Positions 36,999 to 47,393 of a DNA stretch of 64,000 nt are shown here, piece by piece. Location of the stretch: NCBI RefSeq assembly GCF_039534915.1, contig NZ_BAAAWE010000001.1, positions 2,728,001 to 2,792,000 on the forward strand, written 5' to 3'. The notes beneath the pieces are model-generated. The model saw only the letters and a list, made by a program, of their open reading frames with translations. It had not been told where the DNA came from and ran no database searches. This DNA is from Streptomyces roseofulvus (lineage in GTDB: Bacteria; Actinomycetota; Actinomycetes; Streptomycetales; Streptomycetaceae). The translations under genes and the position numbers were made by a program. Position 1 is the stretch's first letter, and each line of letters begins with the position of its first letter.

Positions 36999-38399
36999 AT
37001 GGCAACCGTCACCCCTGTCTCCGGCACGACCCCCGCACCCGCTCCCCCGGCCCTCACCGGGCGGGCCCGGCTCGTCCTCTTCGTGCTCTGCGCCGCCCAG
37101 TTCATCGTGGCGCTCGACTTCTCCGTCCTCAACGTCGCCCTGCCGGTCCTCGGCGCCGACGTCGGCCTCGACCGGTCCGCGCTCCAGTGGGCCGTCACCG
37201 CCTTCGCCCTCCCCTCCGGCGGCTTCCTGCTGCTCTTCGGCCGGATCGGCGACCTGTACGGCCGCAAGCGGCTCTTCCTCGGCGGCCTCGGTCTCTTCGC
37301 CGCCGCGTCCGTGCTCGCCACCGTCGCCTGGGACCCGGCCTCCTTCCTCGCCGGCCGCGCCCTCCAGGGCCTCGGGGCCGCCGCGATCGTGCCCACCGGC
37401 ATGTCGCTGCTGACCACCTCCTTCCCGGAGGGCCCGCTGCGCGACCGGGCGCTCGGCATCTCCGGCACCCTGATGTCGCTGGGCTTCACCGTCGGCATGG
37501 TCCTCGGCGGCGTGCTGACCGAGTCCCTCGGCTGGCGCTCCACCATGGGCCTGCTCGCCGTCTTCGCGCTGGTCGTGCTGCCGCTGGCGCCCGGCCTGCT
37601 CACCGAGTCCCGCACCCCCGACCGGCCGCGGCTCGACGTGCCCGGTGCGGTCACCGTCACCGGCGGTCTGCTCGCCCTGATCTACGCCCTGACCACCGCC
37701 GCCGAGCGCGGCTTCGGCGGCACGGACGTGCTGCTCGCCCTGGCCGGCGGGCTGGTCCTGCTGACCGTGTTCGTGATCGTCGAGTCCCGGCACCCGGCGC
37801 CGCTGGTCTCGCTGCCGATGCTGCGCCGGCGCACGGTCGCCTTCGGCAACCTCGGCGGGCTCGTCACCTTCTCGATGATGTCGACGATCGTCTTCGTGCT
37901 GACCCTGTACCTCCAGGAGACGCTGGGCCTTTCGGCCTTCGCCACCGGTGTCGTCTTCGGGATCCAGGGCGTCTTCTCGGTCCTCGCCGGGACGCTCACG
38001 CCGAGGGTGATCGGCCGCCTCGGTGCCCGCCGCACCCTGGTCGTCTCCCTCGCCGGGCAGGCGGTGCTCACGGCGGCGCTGCTCGGCGTGGGCGAACGCT
38101 CGGGCGCGGTCGTGGCGACCGTCGCGGTCACCCTCGCCTCGATGTTCCACCTCGGCGCGATCATCTCGTACGGCCTGACGGTGACCTCGGGCGTCCGGGA
38201 CGAGGAGCAGGGGCTGGCGACCGGCCTGGTGACCACCACCCAGCAGGTCGGGCTCACCGTCGGCATCCCGATGCTCGGGGTGCTCGCCACCACCGGGACC
38301 ACCCTCTACGACGGGGTGCGGACGGTGATCGCGCTGGACACCGCGATCGTGCTGGCCGCGGTGCTCCTGCTCGCCGTGGGCCTGCGGCGCGCGCGGTGA
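36999..38399 (+). CDS. MFS exporter, DHA2-like
   Basis: 466 residues from ATG at 36999 with GAGAG at 36985-36989. An inner-membrane efflux pump by family. Helix 1 carries FIVALDFSVLNVALPVLGAD, loop 2-3 GRIGDLYGRKRLFL, and later GLVTTTQQVGLTVGIPMLGV near the C-terminal helices. Divergent from the MmyB-type regulator, an arrangement also found at 8.4-10.8 kb. The substrate is unknown. Confidence 0.9.
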   Translation: MATVTPVSGTTPAPAPPALTGRARLVLFVLCAAQFIVALDFSVLNVALPVLGADVGLDRSALQWAVTAFALPSGGFLLLFGRIGDLYGRKRLFLGGLGLFAAASVLATVAWDPASFLAGRALQGLGAAAIVPTGMSLLTTSFPEGPLRDRALGISGTLMSLGFTVGMVLGGVLTESLGWRSTMGLLAVFALVVLPLAPGLLTESRTPDRPRLDVPGAVTVTGGLLALIYALTTAAERGFGGTDVLLALAGGLVLLTVFVIVESRHPAPLVSLPMLRRRTVAFGNLGGLVTFSMMSTIVFVLTLYLQETLGLSAFATGVVFGIQGVFSVLAGTLTPRVIGRLGARRTLVVSLAGQAVLTAALLGVGERSGAVVATVAVTLASMFHLGAIISYGLTVTSGVRDEEQGLATGLVTTTQQVGLTVGIPMLGVLATTGTTLYDGVRTVIALDTAIVLAAVLLLAVGLRRAR

Positions 38400-38428
38400 C
38401 CCGGGGCCGGTGAGCCGCGGCCGGCCGG

Positions 38429-38782
38429 CTAGGGCCGGTCCAGGCGGAGCCGGACCGCCTTCGGCAGGCCGGCGACGACCAGGTCGTACGAGTCCTCGAT
38501 GAGCTCCCGGACCATCCGGTCCGGGAGCCCGGCCACCTCCACCGTGTTCCAGTGGCGCTTGTTCATGTGGTAGCCCGGGGTGATCGCCGGATGCTCCTCG
38601 CGGAGCCGTACGGCGTCCTCGGGATCGCACTTCAGATTGACCCGCAGCGGCTCGCCGTCCAGCCAGGAGAGCGCGAACATCTTCCCCGCCACCTTGAAGA
38701 CCGAGGCGTCGGGACCGAAGGGGAACTCCTCGGTGGCGTCGTTGAACTCCAGGCAGAGGGCGCGCAGCCGGTCCGGGGTCAT
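38429..38782 (-). CDS. MmcQ/YjbR-family protein
   Basis: 117 residues, the usual size. The family folds as a double-wing (CyaY-like) domain and its biochemical role is unsettled. Typical features: FPFGPDASVFKVAGKMFALS, LRVNLKCDPEDAVRLREEHP, GYHMNKRHWNTVEVAG and the C-terminal ELIEDSYDLVVAGLP. Its start overlaps the end of the CNNM gene by four bases, so translation is coupled. Confidence 0.88.
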   Translation of the reverse strand: MTPDRLRALCLEFNDATEEFPFGPDASVFKVAGKMFALSWLDGEPLRVNLKCDPEDAVRLREEHPAITPGYHMNKRHWNTVEVAGLPDRMVRELIEDSYDLVVAGLPKAVRLRLDRP

Positions 38783-40086
38783 TCCGGGTCCTCCCCCTCC
38801 GCTCCGGCCGGGGCGACCGGCTCGACGAGCACGGTGACGATCTTGTTCCGGCGGCCGGCCGGGGCCTCGGCGGTCAGCTTCAGCTCCCGGCCGTCGGGCA
38901 GGGCGACGACGGCCGTGGCACCGGCGATCGGGACCCGGCCGAGCGCCTTGGCGAGCAGCCCGCCGACGGTCTCCACGTCCTCGTCGTCGAACTCGTCGGG
39001 GCCGAAGCCGTACAGCTCGCCCAGGTCGCCGATGTCGAGGCGGGCGGTGACCCGGTGGCGTTCGTCGCCGAGCTCCTGGACCGGCGGCAGTTCCCGGTCG
39101 TACTCGTCGGTGATCTCGCCGACGATCTCCTCCAGGATGTCCTCGATGGTGACGATGCCGGCCGTGCCGCCGTACTCGTCGATGACGACGGCGACGTGGT
39201 TGCGCTCCTGCTGCATCTCGCGCAGCAGGTCGCCGGCGTTCTTGGTGTCGGGGACGAAGGCCGCCGCGCGCATCGCGGTGGAGACCAGGTCGGCCTCGGC
39301 GTCGCGGTTGATGTGCGTCTTGCGGACCAGGTCCTTCAGGTACACGATCCCGACGACGTCGTCCTCGTTCTCCCCCGTCACCGGGATGCGGGAGAAGCCG
39401 GAGCGCAGCGCGAGGGTGAGGGCCTGCCGGACGGTCTTGTACCGCTCGATGCAGACGAGGTCGGTGCGCGGCACCATCACCTCGCGGACCAGGGTGTCGC
39501 CCAGCTCGAAGACCGAGTGCACCATCCGGCGCTCGTCGTCCTCGATCAGCGACTCCTGCTCGGCCAGGTCCACCATGGCCCGTAGCTCCGCCTCGGAGGC
39601 GAAGGGGCCCTTGCGGAAGCCCTTGCCGGGGGTGAGCGCGTTGCCGATGAGGATCAGCAGCTGCGGGATCGGGCCCATGATCCGGGCCAGCGGGACGAGG
39701 ACGTACGCGGCGGCGGTCGCCGTGTTCAGCGGGTGCTGGCGGCCGATGGTGCGCGGCGAGACGCCGACGGCCACATAGCTGACCAGCACCATCACGGCGA
39801 TCGCGACCAGCAGCGCCTCCCAGGTCTCCGGGAAGTACTCCAGGCAGGCGTAGGTGACGAGGACGCCGGCCGCCATCTCGCAGGCGACCCGGACGAGCAG
39901 CGCCACGTTGAGGTAGCGGGTCGGGTCGGAGGCGACCTGGGTGAGCTTCTCGGCGCCGCGCCGCCCGGAGCGGACGGCTTCGGCGGCACGGAAGGCGGAG
40001 ACGCGGGCGAGTCCGGCCTCGGCGCAGGCGGCGAGCCAGGCGACGACGACCAGGGCGACCGCGCCGAGGATCAGCTGGATGCTCAT
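38779..40086 (-). CDS. CNNM/CorC-type membrane protein with CBS domains (hemolysin-like)
   Basis: 435 residues. The N-terminal DUF21 domain has four membrane segments (LILGAVALVVVAWLAACAEA, ALLVAIAVMVLVSYVAVGVS). Two CBS domains follow at about residues 215-345 (REVMVPRTDLVCIERYKTVR, VIDEYGGTAGIVTIEDILEE), then a C-terminal CorC/HlyC domain (LDIGDLGELYGFG). Such proteins are associated with magnesium or cobalt efflux. It lies downstream of ybeY, and mmcQ overlaps its end. Confidence 0.9.
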   Translation of the reverse strand: MSIQLILGAVALVVVAWLAACAEAGLARVSAFRAAEAVRSGRRGAEKLTQVASDPTRYLNVALLVRVACEMAAGVLVTYACLEYFPETWEALLVAIAVMVLVSYVAVGVSPRTIGRQHPLNTATAAAYVLVPLARIMGPIPQLLILIGNALTPGKGFRKGPFASEAELRAMVDLAEQESLIEDDERRMVHSVFELGDTLVREVMVPRTDLVCIERYKTVRQALTLALRSGFSRIPVTGENEDDVVGIVYLKDLVRKTHINRDAEADLVSTAMRAAAFVPDTKNAGDLLREMQQERNHVAVVIDEYGGTAGIVTIEDILEEIVGEITDEYDRELPPVQELGDERHRVTARLDIGDLGELYGFGPDEFDDEDVETVGGLLAKALGRVPIAGATAVVALPDGRELKLTAEAPAGRRNKIVTVLVEPVAPAGAEGEDPE

Positions 40087-40099
40087 CGGGCGCGCGGGG

Positions 40100-40597
40100 T
40101 CAGTTGACGGTGGGGGCGGGCGACGGGCCGGTGAGGCCCTTCTCGGCGCGCCAGCCGTCGACGATCGCCGCCTGGAGGCCGAACATCTCGGCCTTCTCGT
40201 CCGGCTCCTCGTGGTCGTAGCCGAGCAGGTGGAGGACGCCGTGGACGGTGAGCAGCTGGAGCTCCTCGTCCATGGAGTGCTTGGTCGGGGCGTCCTCGCC
40301 CTGCTTCTTGGCGACCTCGGGGCAGAGCACGATGTCGCCGAGGAGCCCCTGCGGGGGCTCCTCGTCGTCCTTGGTCGGCGGGCGCAGCTCGTCCATCGGG
40401 AAGGACATGACGTCCGTCGGTCCGGGGAGGTCCATCCACTGGATGTGGAGCTGCTCCATCGCCTCCGCGTCGACCACGATCACCGAGAGCTCGGAGAGCG
40501 GGTGGATGCGCATGCGGCCGAGGGCGTAGCGGGCGATGTCCAGGATCGCCTGCTCGTCGACCTCGGTGCCGGACTCGTTGTTGACGTCGATCGACAT
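40100..40597 (-). CDS. ybeY: Endoribonuclease YbeY
   Basis: 165 residues from ATG at 40595-40597. A zinc-dependent single-strand endoribonuclease in ribosome quality control and rRNA processing. The signature [20 protein letters not shown] supplies three zinc-binding histidines; [14 protein letters not shown] and [15 protein letters not shown] are further conserved parts. It follows phoH by 11 bases, the usual operon order in actinobacteria. Confidence 0.94.
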   Translation of the reverse strand: MSIDVNNESGTEVDEQAILDIARYALGRMRIHPLSELSVIVVDAEAMEQLHIQWMDLPGPTDVMSFPMDELRPPTKDDEEPPQGLLGDIVLCPEVAKKQGEDAPTKHSMDEELQLLTVHGVLHLLGYDHEEPDEKAEMFGLQAAIVDGWRAEKGLTGPSPAPTVN

Positions 40598-40608
40598 GTG
40601 CGGTGCTT

Positions 40609-41646
<1,038 letters not shown>

Positions 41647-41750
41647 GGGCCGGCCCTCTGGCCTGCGCATACCTCCTGCTGCGGGGTTCTCGCTGCTCGA
41701 CAACCTCTCGCCCCCAGCCTACGACCTGGTGCCGGTGTGCCCGAAGCGGT

Positions 41751-42956
41751 TTACGGGACGGCCGCCCGGAAGCCGATGGTGGGTACCGCGCGGCGCGGCG
41801 GCCAGGGGCGGGCGGGGGCGGGGAGCAGGGCTTCGAGGAAGGCGTAGCGGGCGCGCAGCGCCTCCGGGTCCTGCCGGTCGTCGTGCTGGACGTGCTGCCA
41901 CCAGGCGGCGATCTCGGTCCAGGTGGGGGCGGAGAGGGAGCCGCCGAACTCCTGGACGGAGAGGGCGGCGGTGAGGCCGGCGAAGGCGAGCCGGTCGGCG
42001 AGGGGCCAGTCGGCGAGGGTGCCGGTGACGAAGCCGGCCACGAAGACGTCGCCGGCGCCGGTGGGGTCGAGGGCCTCGACGCGGATGGCGGGCACCTCGG
42101 CGGTCTCGCCGGTGGCGCCGTCGACGGCGTAGGCGCCCTCGGCACCGAGCGTGACCACGGCGTAGCGGACCTTGTCGGCGAGCGCGCGGGCGGCCGCGCG
42201 GGGGCAGTCGGTGCGGGTGTAGCGCATCGCCTCGGCGGCGTTGGGCAGGAACGCCTCGCAGTGCTCCAGGTCGGTCAGCGCCGCCAGGTCCCAGCGGCCG
42301 GTGTCGTCCCAGCCGACGTCGGCGAAGACCCGGGCACCGTCGCGGGCGACGCGGGCCACCCACTCCTCGGTCCGGCCGGGGGCGAGGGAGGCGACGGCGG
42401 CGCGGGCGAACGGCGGGCGGACGGCGGGCCCGTCCGGGTGGGGCGCCTCGTGGCCGTGCGAGACCATCGTGCGCTCGCCCTCGTAGGCCATGGAGACGGT
42501 GACCGGGGAGTGCCAGCCGGAGACGGTGCGGGAGAGCGAGAGGTCGATGCCCTCGCCCTGTTCGAGGGCGTCCCAGCAGTACTCGCCGTAGTGGTCGTCG
42601 CCGAAGGCGGCCGCGAGGGAGGTGCGCAGGCCGAGGCGGGCGAGGGCGGTCGCCATGTTCGCGACGCCGCCGGGGCTGGAGCCCATGCCGCGGGCCCAGG
42701 ACTCGGTGCCGCGGACGGGCGCGCTGTCGAGGCCGGTGAAGATGATGTCGAGGAAGACGGTGCCGGTGAGGAAGACGTCGCAGGCCGGGTCGGCGGGTTC
42801 GCGGACGGTCTCCAGCGGGTCGATCAGCGGGTCGGCGCCGGGCTCCGGGCGGGTTCGCGCGCCGGGCCGCTCGCCGTGCGGTCCCGCGTCCGCCGCGTCC
42901 GGCCGCGCGTCCTCTCGGTACGGCTCTGCGCGCTGGTCTCCGCTGGCTGTGCTCAC
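41751..42956 (-). CDS. PfkB-family carbohydrate kinase
   Basis: 401 residues from GTG at 42954-42956 with GGGAG upstream. A ribokinase-type fold: N-terminal [20 protein letters not shown] at about residue 60, the substrate lid region [14 protein letters not shown], and the C-terminal signature [20 protein letters not shown] with the catalytic Asp. The first 50 residues are a low-complexity acidic/arginine-rich extension. The substrate is not determinable. Divergent from a frameshifted MFS gene. Confidence 0.88.
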   Translation of the reverse strand: MSTASGDQRAEPYREDARPDAADAGPHGERPGARTRPEPGADPLIDPLETVREPADPACDVFLTGTVFLDIIFTGLDSAPVRGTESWARGMGSSPGGVANMATALARLGLRTSLAAAFGDDHYGEYCWDALEQGEGIDLSLSRTVSGWHSPVTVSMAYEGERTMVSHGHEAPHPDGPAVRPPFARAAVASLAPGRTEEWVARVARDGARVFADVGWDDTGRWDLAALTDLEHCEAFLPNAAEAMRYTRTDCPRAAARALADKVRYAVVTLGAEGAYAVDGATGETAEVPAIRVEALDPTGAGDVFVAGFVTGTLADWPLADRLAFAGLTAALSVQEFGGSLSAPTWTEIAAWWQHVQHDDRQDPEALRARYAFLEALLPAPARPWPPRRAVPTIGFRAAVP

Positions 42957-43086
42957 GGCGAACTCCCCGGTCGTGGTGCGGCGGGATCGGCAGCCGGTGC
43001 CGATCCGGACAGTGTGCCCGATGGGGTCGGGGAGACGGGGGTGACGCGGCGGATCGCCGGTCCTACCCCGGATCACCCCACCCAAA

Positions 43087-43118
43087 CCGATTGTGTCCCG
43101 TATCACAGGACGAATCGG
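43087..43118. promoter_or_regulatory. Inverted repeat in PfkB/MFS divergent promoter region
   Basis: CCGATT (43087-43092) and AATCGG (43113-43118) flank 20 bases that contain smaller complementary pieces TCC and GGA. It sits about 130 bases from the PfkB start and 110 from the MFS start. Confidence 0.35.
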
Positions 43119-43225
43119 GGGAGAGTGCCTTCTCCGCCCATTCGGTTGCTTGATACACATGGTGCCGCGACCCCGTGGATCACCGGGGCGCCGTCTCATT
43201 TCCCCGTTCGGTTCCTGGAACGCCC

Positions 43226-44565
43226 ATGTCTGCGCGCCCGCGCGCCCGGGGGCCCCTCGTCGCCCTCGTCGCCCTCTTCACGGCCGGCTACCTCGCCCCG
43301 TACCTGCTGCCGACCGTCGTCGGGCGGCTCGCCGCCGGACTCGGCCTCGGCCCGTCCCAGGCCGGTCTGACGGGTTCCGTGCTGCTGCTCGGCTCCGCCT
43401 CCGCCGGTTTCACGCTCGCCGCGCGCGTGGAGCGGATCGGCCCCCGCCGGGCCGCCCGCCTCGGACTGCTCGCCATGGCCCTGGGTACGGCTCCGCCGCC
43501 GCGACCGGCAGCGTGCCGCTGGTCGTCGCCGGGGTGGTCCTCGGCGGATTCGGCTCCGGTACGGCGACGGCGGTGGCGGCCTCCGGGATCGCCGGGCAGC
43601 CCGATCCGCAGCGGGCCTCCACGCTGGGCCTGCTGTCGGTCTCGGCGGCGGCCGGGGCGCTCTACCTGACGCTGCCGCGGCTCGGCGGCGGCCACGCCCT
43701 GCCGCTGCTCGCGCTGGCGATGGCGGCGGCCCTGGTGTGGCCGGTGACGGGCCGGCTGCCGGGGGCCACGCGCGCGTACCGGGGCGCGCCGGTCCCGGAG
43801 GCCGCCGGACCGCTGCCGTACCGGCGGGCGGGCGCGGTGCTGGCCGGCTGCGTCCTGTGCTGGTCCCTCGCCCAGAACGCCCTCTGGGGCGTCAGCGGCC
43901 GGATCGGCACCGGCCAGGCGGGGCTCTCCGAGGTGACCGTCGGCGCGGTCTTCGCGCTGGCGCTCGGCGCGGGCCTGGCGGGGGTCACGGCGGCCGGGGC
44001 GCTCGGCTCACGCCTGGGGCGCGCGGTCCCGATCGGCGCGGGCACGGCCCTGATCGCGTGCTGCGTGCTGCTGAGCGCGGCCGCCGACGGCCTCGCCTCC
44101 TTCGCGACCGGCGAGATCCTCTGGAACGCGGTCTACCCGGTCGTCCTCTCGTACCTGCTCGGCCTCGCCGCCTCCCTCGACCCGCGCGGGCGCTGGGCGG
44201 TCCTGGTCGGCTCGGCGTCGTCCCTCGGCACGGCGTGCGGCCCCCTGGCCGGCAGCGTCCTCTCGGACACGGCCGGCTACCCGTTCATGGGCGCGGTCCT
44301 CGCCGGCCTCCTCCTGCTGGTGGCCGCCCCCATGACGGCGGTCGCCCGGCACGCCTCCGGCCGGCCGCTGGTTCCCGGCTCCATCCGCCGCCGCGGCGGC
44401 GCGCCGGCCGCCTTCGTCGCGGGCGCGTCGCCGACTCCGACGGCCCTCCTCCCCCAGGTCGGCGCCCCGGAGCAGCAGATCGCCCCGATCCCGGCGCCCG
44501 CGGCCGCCCGCCGCCGCCCCGTCCGGTCCGCCTTCCGCCTGGCCCGCCCCTCAGACCGAGCCTGA
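43226..44565 (+). pseudogene. MFS transporter with a one-base frameshift
   Basis: From ATG at 43226 the frame reads LVALVALFTAGYLAPYLLPT, GRLAAGLGLGPSQAG and continues to LGLLAMALGT at about 43489. It then runs out of phase. The adjacent frame carries on with GSAAATGSVPLVVAGVVLGG and later membrane helices to the stop at 44565. Adding one G in ACGGCTCC at 43487-43494 joins the two into ALGTGSAAATGSVPLV, so one base is missing. The joined protein is about 446 residues with 12 membrane helices, an MFS transporter of unknown substrate. A sequencing error or a true pseudogene are both possible. Confidence 0.8.
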
Positions 44566-44594
44566 CCCCACCGTCGCGCCGGGCCCGACTCAGC

Positions 44595-44781
44595 CGTTCC
44601 GCAGGGCGGTGCCCACCCTGCCCGTCCGACTTCCGCGCCGGGCCCGGCTGCCGGTCGGCGCCGCTGGCCGGCCCCCCGTGTGGGCAGGCGTTCCGCAGGG
44701 CGGTGCCCACCCTCACGTCCGGCTTACGCGCCGGGCCCGGCTGCCGGTCGGCGCCGCTGGCCGGACCTCCGTGTGGGCAAG
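44595..44781. repeat. Tandem repeat of about 94 bp
   Basis: CGTTCCGCAGGGCGGTGCCC begins at 44595 and again at 44689. The two copies are 94 and 93 bases long with a few substitutions. A third copy start (CGTTCCGCAAGG) at 44782 leads into the palindromic element. Confidence 0.85.
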
Positions 44782-44963
44782 CGTTCCGCAAGGGGCGGAA
44801 CGGGTGGGCACACGGAACGGCGCCCCGTGCCGCGCCCAGGCTTCCGCGCCTGAACCCGCACCCCGTGGACGGCGCACATGTGGTGCGGGTCCAGGCCCAG
44901 GGCGCGGAGGCACCGCTGGGGGTGCCGTTCCGTTGTGCCCACCCGTTCCGCCCCAGCGGAACG
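44782..44963. repeat. 182-bp near-palindromic intergenic element
   Basis: Arms at 44792-44824 and 44921-44954 are inverted copies of a 33-34-base sequence (GGGGCGGAACGGGTGGGCAC and following) with one indel and few mismatches. Each end also carries a small hairpin, CGTTCCGC with GCGGAACG (44782-44802 and 44944-44963). The interior again shows inverted symmetry. A half copy occurs at 56014-56070. Confidence 0.8.
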
Positions 44964-45061
44964 ATTGCCCACAACGAAAGGGCGGCGGCGCCGGGCCCGG
45001 GGGCACCGCCTCAGCGGCACGAGGGCCCACAACGGAGCGGCGGCGGGGCCCGCCACGGGGG

Positions 45062-46051
45062 TCAGAAGGTGAAGGCTTCCACTTCGGCGAGGTAGCGGGC
45101 GCGGCGGGGCTCGTCGTCGTCCAGGAAGGCCGCTTCGAAGGAGTGCCGCGCCAGCGTCCGGAGCTGCTCCTCGCCCAGACCGAGCGCGTCCCGCACCCCG
45201 TCGTAGTTGTCCCCCACGTACCCCCCGAAGTACGCGGGGTCGTCCGAGTTGACGGTCACCCGCAGCCCCGCGTCCAGCATCGCCCGCAGCGGATGGTCCG
45301 CCAGCGTGTCGATCACCCGCAGCCGCACGTTCGACAGCGGGCACAGCGTCAGCGGGATTCGCTCGCGGACCAGCCGCTCGACCAGCTCCGGGTCCTCCAT
45401 GCAGCGCAGACCGTGGTCGATCCGCTCCACTCCGAGCACGTCCAGCGCCTCGCGGACGTACGACGCCGGTCCCTCCTCGCCCGCGTGCGCGACCCGCCGC
45501 AGACCGAGCCGGGCGGCCTCCTCGTACACCGCGCGGAACTTGGCCGGCGGGTGGCCGACCTCGGCCGAGTCGAGGCCGACGCCGGTGATCCGGTCGAGGT
45601 ACGGCTTCGCGGCCTCCAGCGTGGCCAGCGCCGACTCGGCGGACTCGTCGCGCAGGAAGCAGAGGATGAGCCGGGTGGAGATCCCGTACCGCTCCTCGGC
45701 CCGGTCGAGGGAGGCGCTCAGCCCCTCGACGACGGTGCCGATCGGGACGCCCCGCGAGGTGTGCGCCTGCGGGTCGAAGAAGATCTCGGCGTGCCGGACG
45801 CCCTGCGCGGCGGCCCGCTCCAGATAGGCGTCGGCGAGCGCGGTGAAGTCCTCGGGGGTCCGCAGGACGGTCATCAGGGCGTAGTACAGGTCCAGGAAGG
45901 ACTGGAGGTCGCTGAAGCGGTACGCCTCGCGCAGCGCCGCGGTGTCGGCGTACGGGAGGGTGACGCCGTTCCGCTCGGCGAGGGCGAAGGCCAGCTCGGG
46001 TTCGAGGGTGCCTTCGATGTGGAGGTGCAGTTCTGCCGTGGGGAGGGGCAT
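45062..46051 (-). CDS. Adenine deaminase-type (adenosine deaminase family) enzyme
   Basis: 329 residues. A metal-dependent amidohydrolase. The motif ELHLHIEGTLEPELAFALAE with the first two metal-ligand His is closest to the bacterial/fungal adenine deaminases, whereas adenosine deaminases usually read HLDG. HAGEEG (His and Glu), GLRCMEDPELVERLV and NSDDPAYFGG (Asp ligands) complete the site. It converts adenine (or possibly adenosine) to hypoxanthine (inosine) in purine salvage. rnz lies ten bases upstream in transcription order. Confidence 0.85.
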   Translation of the reverse strand: MPLPTAELHLHIEGTLEPELAFALAERNGVTLPYADTAALREAYRFSDLQSFLDLYYALMTVLRTPEDFTALADAYLERAAAQGVRHAEIFFDPQAHTSRGVPIGTVVEGLSASLDRAEERYGISTRLILCFLRDESAESALATLEAAKPYLDRITGVGLDSAEVGHPPAKFRAVYEEAARLGLRRVAHAGEEGPASYVREALDVLGVERIDHGLRCMEDPELVERLVRERIPLTLCPLSNVRLRVIDTLADHPLRAMLDAGLRVTVNSDDPAYFGGYVGDNYDGVRDALGLGEEQLRTLARHSFEAAFLDDDEPRRARYLAEVEAFTF

Positions 46052-46061
46052 GGGTGGTGCT

Positions 46062-46964
46062 CTATCTCTTCGGTACGGGAACCCTCATGAGGTCCTGGGC
46101 AATGCTCAGCTCGCCCTCGAATCCGGCGGCCCGGGCCTGCCGTTCGAACTCCGCCGGGTCGGAGTAGCGCTGCGAGAAGTGGGTGAGGACGAGGTGCCGG
46201 ACGCCGGCGTCGCGGGCGACGGCGGCGGCCTGGCCGGCCGTGAGGTGGCCGTGGTCGGTGGCGAGCCGGACGTCCTCGTCGAGGAAGGTGGACTCGATGA
46301 CCAGCAGGTCGGCGCCCTCCGCGAGGGCGTGCACGCCGTCACAGAGCCGGGTGTCCATGACGAAGGCGAAGCGCTGCCCGCGCCGGACCTCGCTGACCTC
46401 GTCGAGGCGGACCCCGCCGAGGCTGCCCTCGCGCTGGATGCGGCCCACGTCCGGGCCCTTGATGCCGTGCGCGGCGAGCCGCTCCGGCAGCAGCCGGCGC
46501 CCGTCGGGCTCGACCAGCCGGTAGCCGAAGGACTCGACGGGGTGGGAGAGCCGGCGGGCCTCCAGCGTGAAGGCGCCGGTGACGGCGAGGACGCCGTCCT
46601 CAGCGACCGGCGCCTCGGTCAGCTCGACGGACTCGCGGTAGGCGGTGGCGTACCGCAGCCGTTCGAAGAAGTGCTGCCCGCTCGCCGGGTAGTGGGCGGT
46701 GATCTGGTGCGGGACCTGGTCGAGGTTGATCCGCTGGATCACCCCGGCCAGGCCCAGCGAGTGGTCGCCGTGGAAGTGCGTGACGCAGATCCGGTTCAGG
46801 TCGTGCGCGGCGACCCCGGCCCGCAGCATCTGCCGCTGGGTGCCCTCGCCGGGGTCGAACAGCAGGCCGTGCCCGTCCCAGCGGAGCAGGTACCCGTTGT
46901 GGTTGCGGTGGCGGGTCGGGACCTGGCTGGCGGTGCCGAGGACGACGAGTTCGCGGACGGACAC
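46062..46964 (-). CDS. rnz: Ribonuclease Z
   Basis: 300 residues from GTG at 46962-46964. A metallo-beta-lactamase-fold endonuclease that removes 3' trailers of tRNA precursors. The zinc site [12 protein letters not shown] (about residues 64-75), the [20 protein letters not shown] segment, and the C-terminal LTHFSQRY are all typical. The gene follows the HIT gene by ten bases. Confidence 0.93.
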   Translation of the reverse strand: MSVRELVVLGTASQVPTRHRNHNGYLLRWDGHGLLFDPGEGTQRQMLRAGVAAHDLNRICVTHFHGDHSLGLAGVIQRINLDQVPHQITAHYPASGQHFFERLRYATAYRESVELTEAPVAEDGVLAVTGAFTLEARRLSHPVESFGYRLVEPDGRRLLPERLAAHGIKGPDVGRIQREGSLGGVRLDEVSEVRRGQRFAFVMDTRLCDGVHALAEGADLLVIESTFLDEDVRLATDHGHLTAGQAAAVARDAGVRHLVLTHFSQRYSDPAEFERQARAAGFEGELSIAQDLMRVPVPKR

Positions 46965-46974
46965 GGGTGCGGTC

Positions 46975-47334
46975 CTATCCGGGGGGCCAGTTGAGGCCGC
47001 GGCCGCCCAGCACGTGCGCGTGCGCGTGGAAGACGGTCTGGCCCGCGCCGGCGCCGGTGTTGAGGATGATGCGGTAGCCGCTGCCGTCGACCTTCTCCTG
47101 CGCGGCGACCTCGCCGGCCTCGCGCAGCACGTCGGCGGCGACGGTCGGCGCGCCGGCGGCGAGCGAGGCGGCGTCCGGGTAGTGGAGGCGCGGGATCACG
47201 AGCACGTGCGTGGGCGCCTGCGGGTTGATGTCGCGGAACGCCAGCGTCGTCTCGGTCTCGCGGACGATGGTCGCCGGCACCTCCCCTGCCGCGATCTTGC
47301 AGAACAGGCAGTCGCTCTGCGGCTCTCCGGCCAT
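46975..47334 (-). CDS. HIT-family nucleotide hydrolase
   Basis: 119 residues. A histidine-triad protein; Hint-type members hydrolyse nucleoside phosphoramidates. The triad is HAHAHVLGG near the C-terminus. [18 protein letters not shown] with CLFC near the N-terminus suggests zinc binding. It lies between the TPR membrane protein and rnz. Confidence 0.92.
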   Translation of the reverse strand: MAGEPQSDCLFCKIAAGEVPATIVRETETTLAFRDINPQAPTHVLVIPRLHYPDAASLAAGAPTVAADVLREAGEVAAQEKVDGSGYRIILNTGAGAGQTVFHAHAHVLGGRGLNWPPG

Positions 47335-47393
47335 GCTGCGGGCTCCTCGCCGTCGGTGGATCGGTACCTGCGCATGCTATCCGGCGAGCCCGC

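Larger units (their letters stand above)
44566..45061. other. Repeat-rich intergenic region
   Basis: About 500 bases without a gene. It contains a near-perfect tandem repeat (44595-44781) and an extended palindrome (44782-44963), both annotated separately, and a GC-rich tail up to the adenine deaminase stop. Confidence 0.8.

Noticed and set aside
44595..44963. CRISPR-like array
   Set aside because: Units are 94 bp with no unique spacers of regular length, and no cas genes are near. Tandem and inverted repeats explain it.
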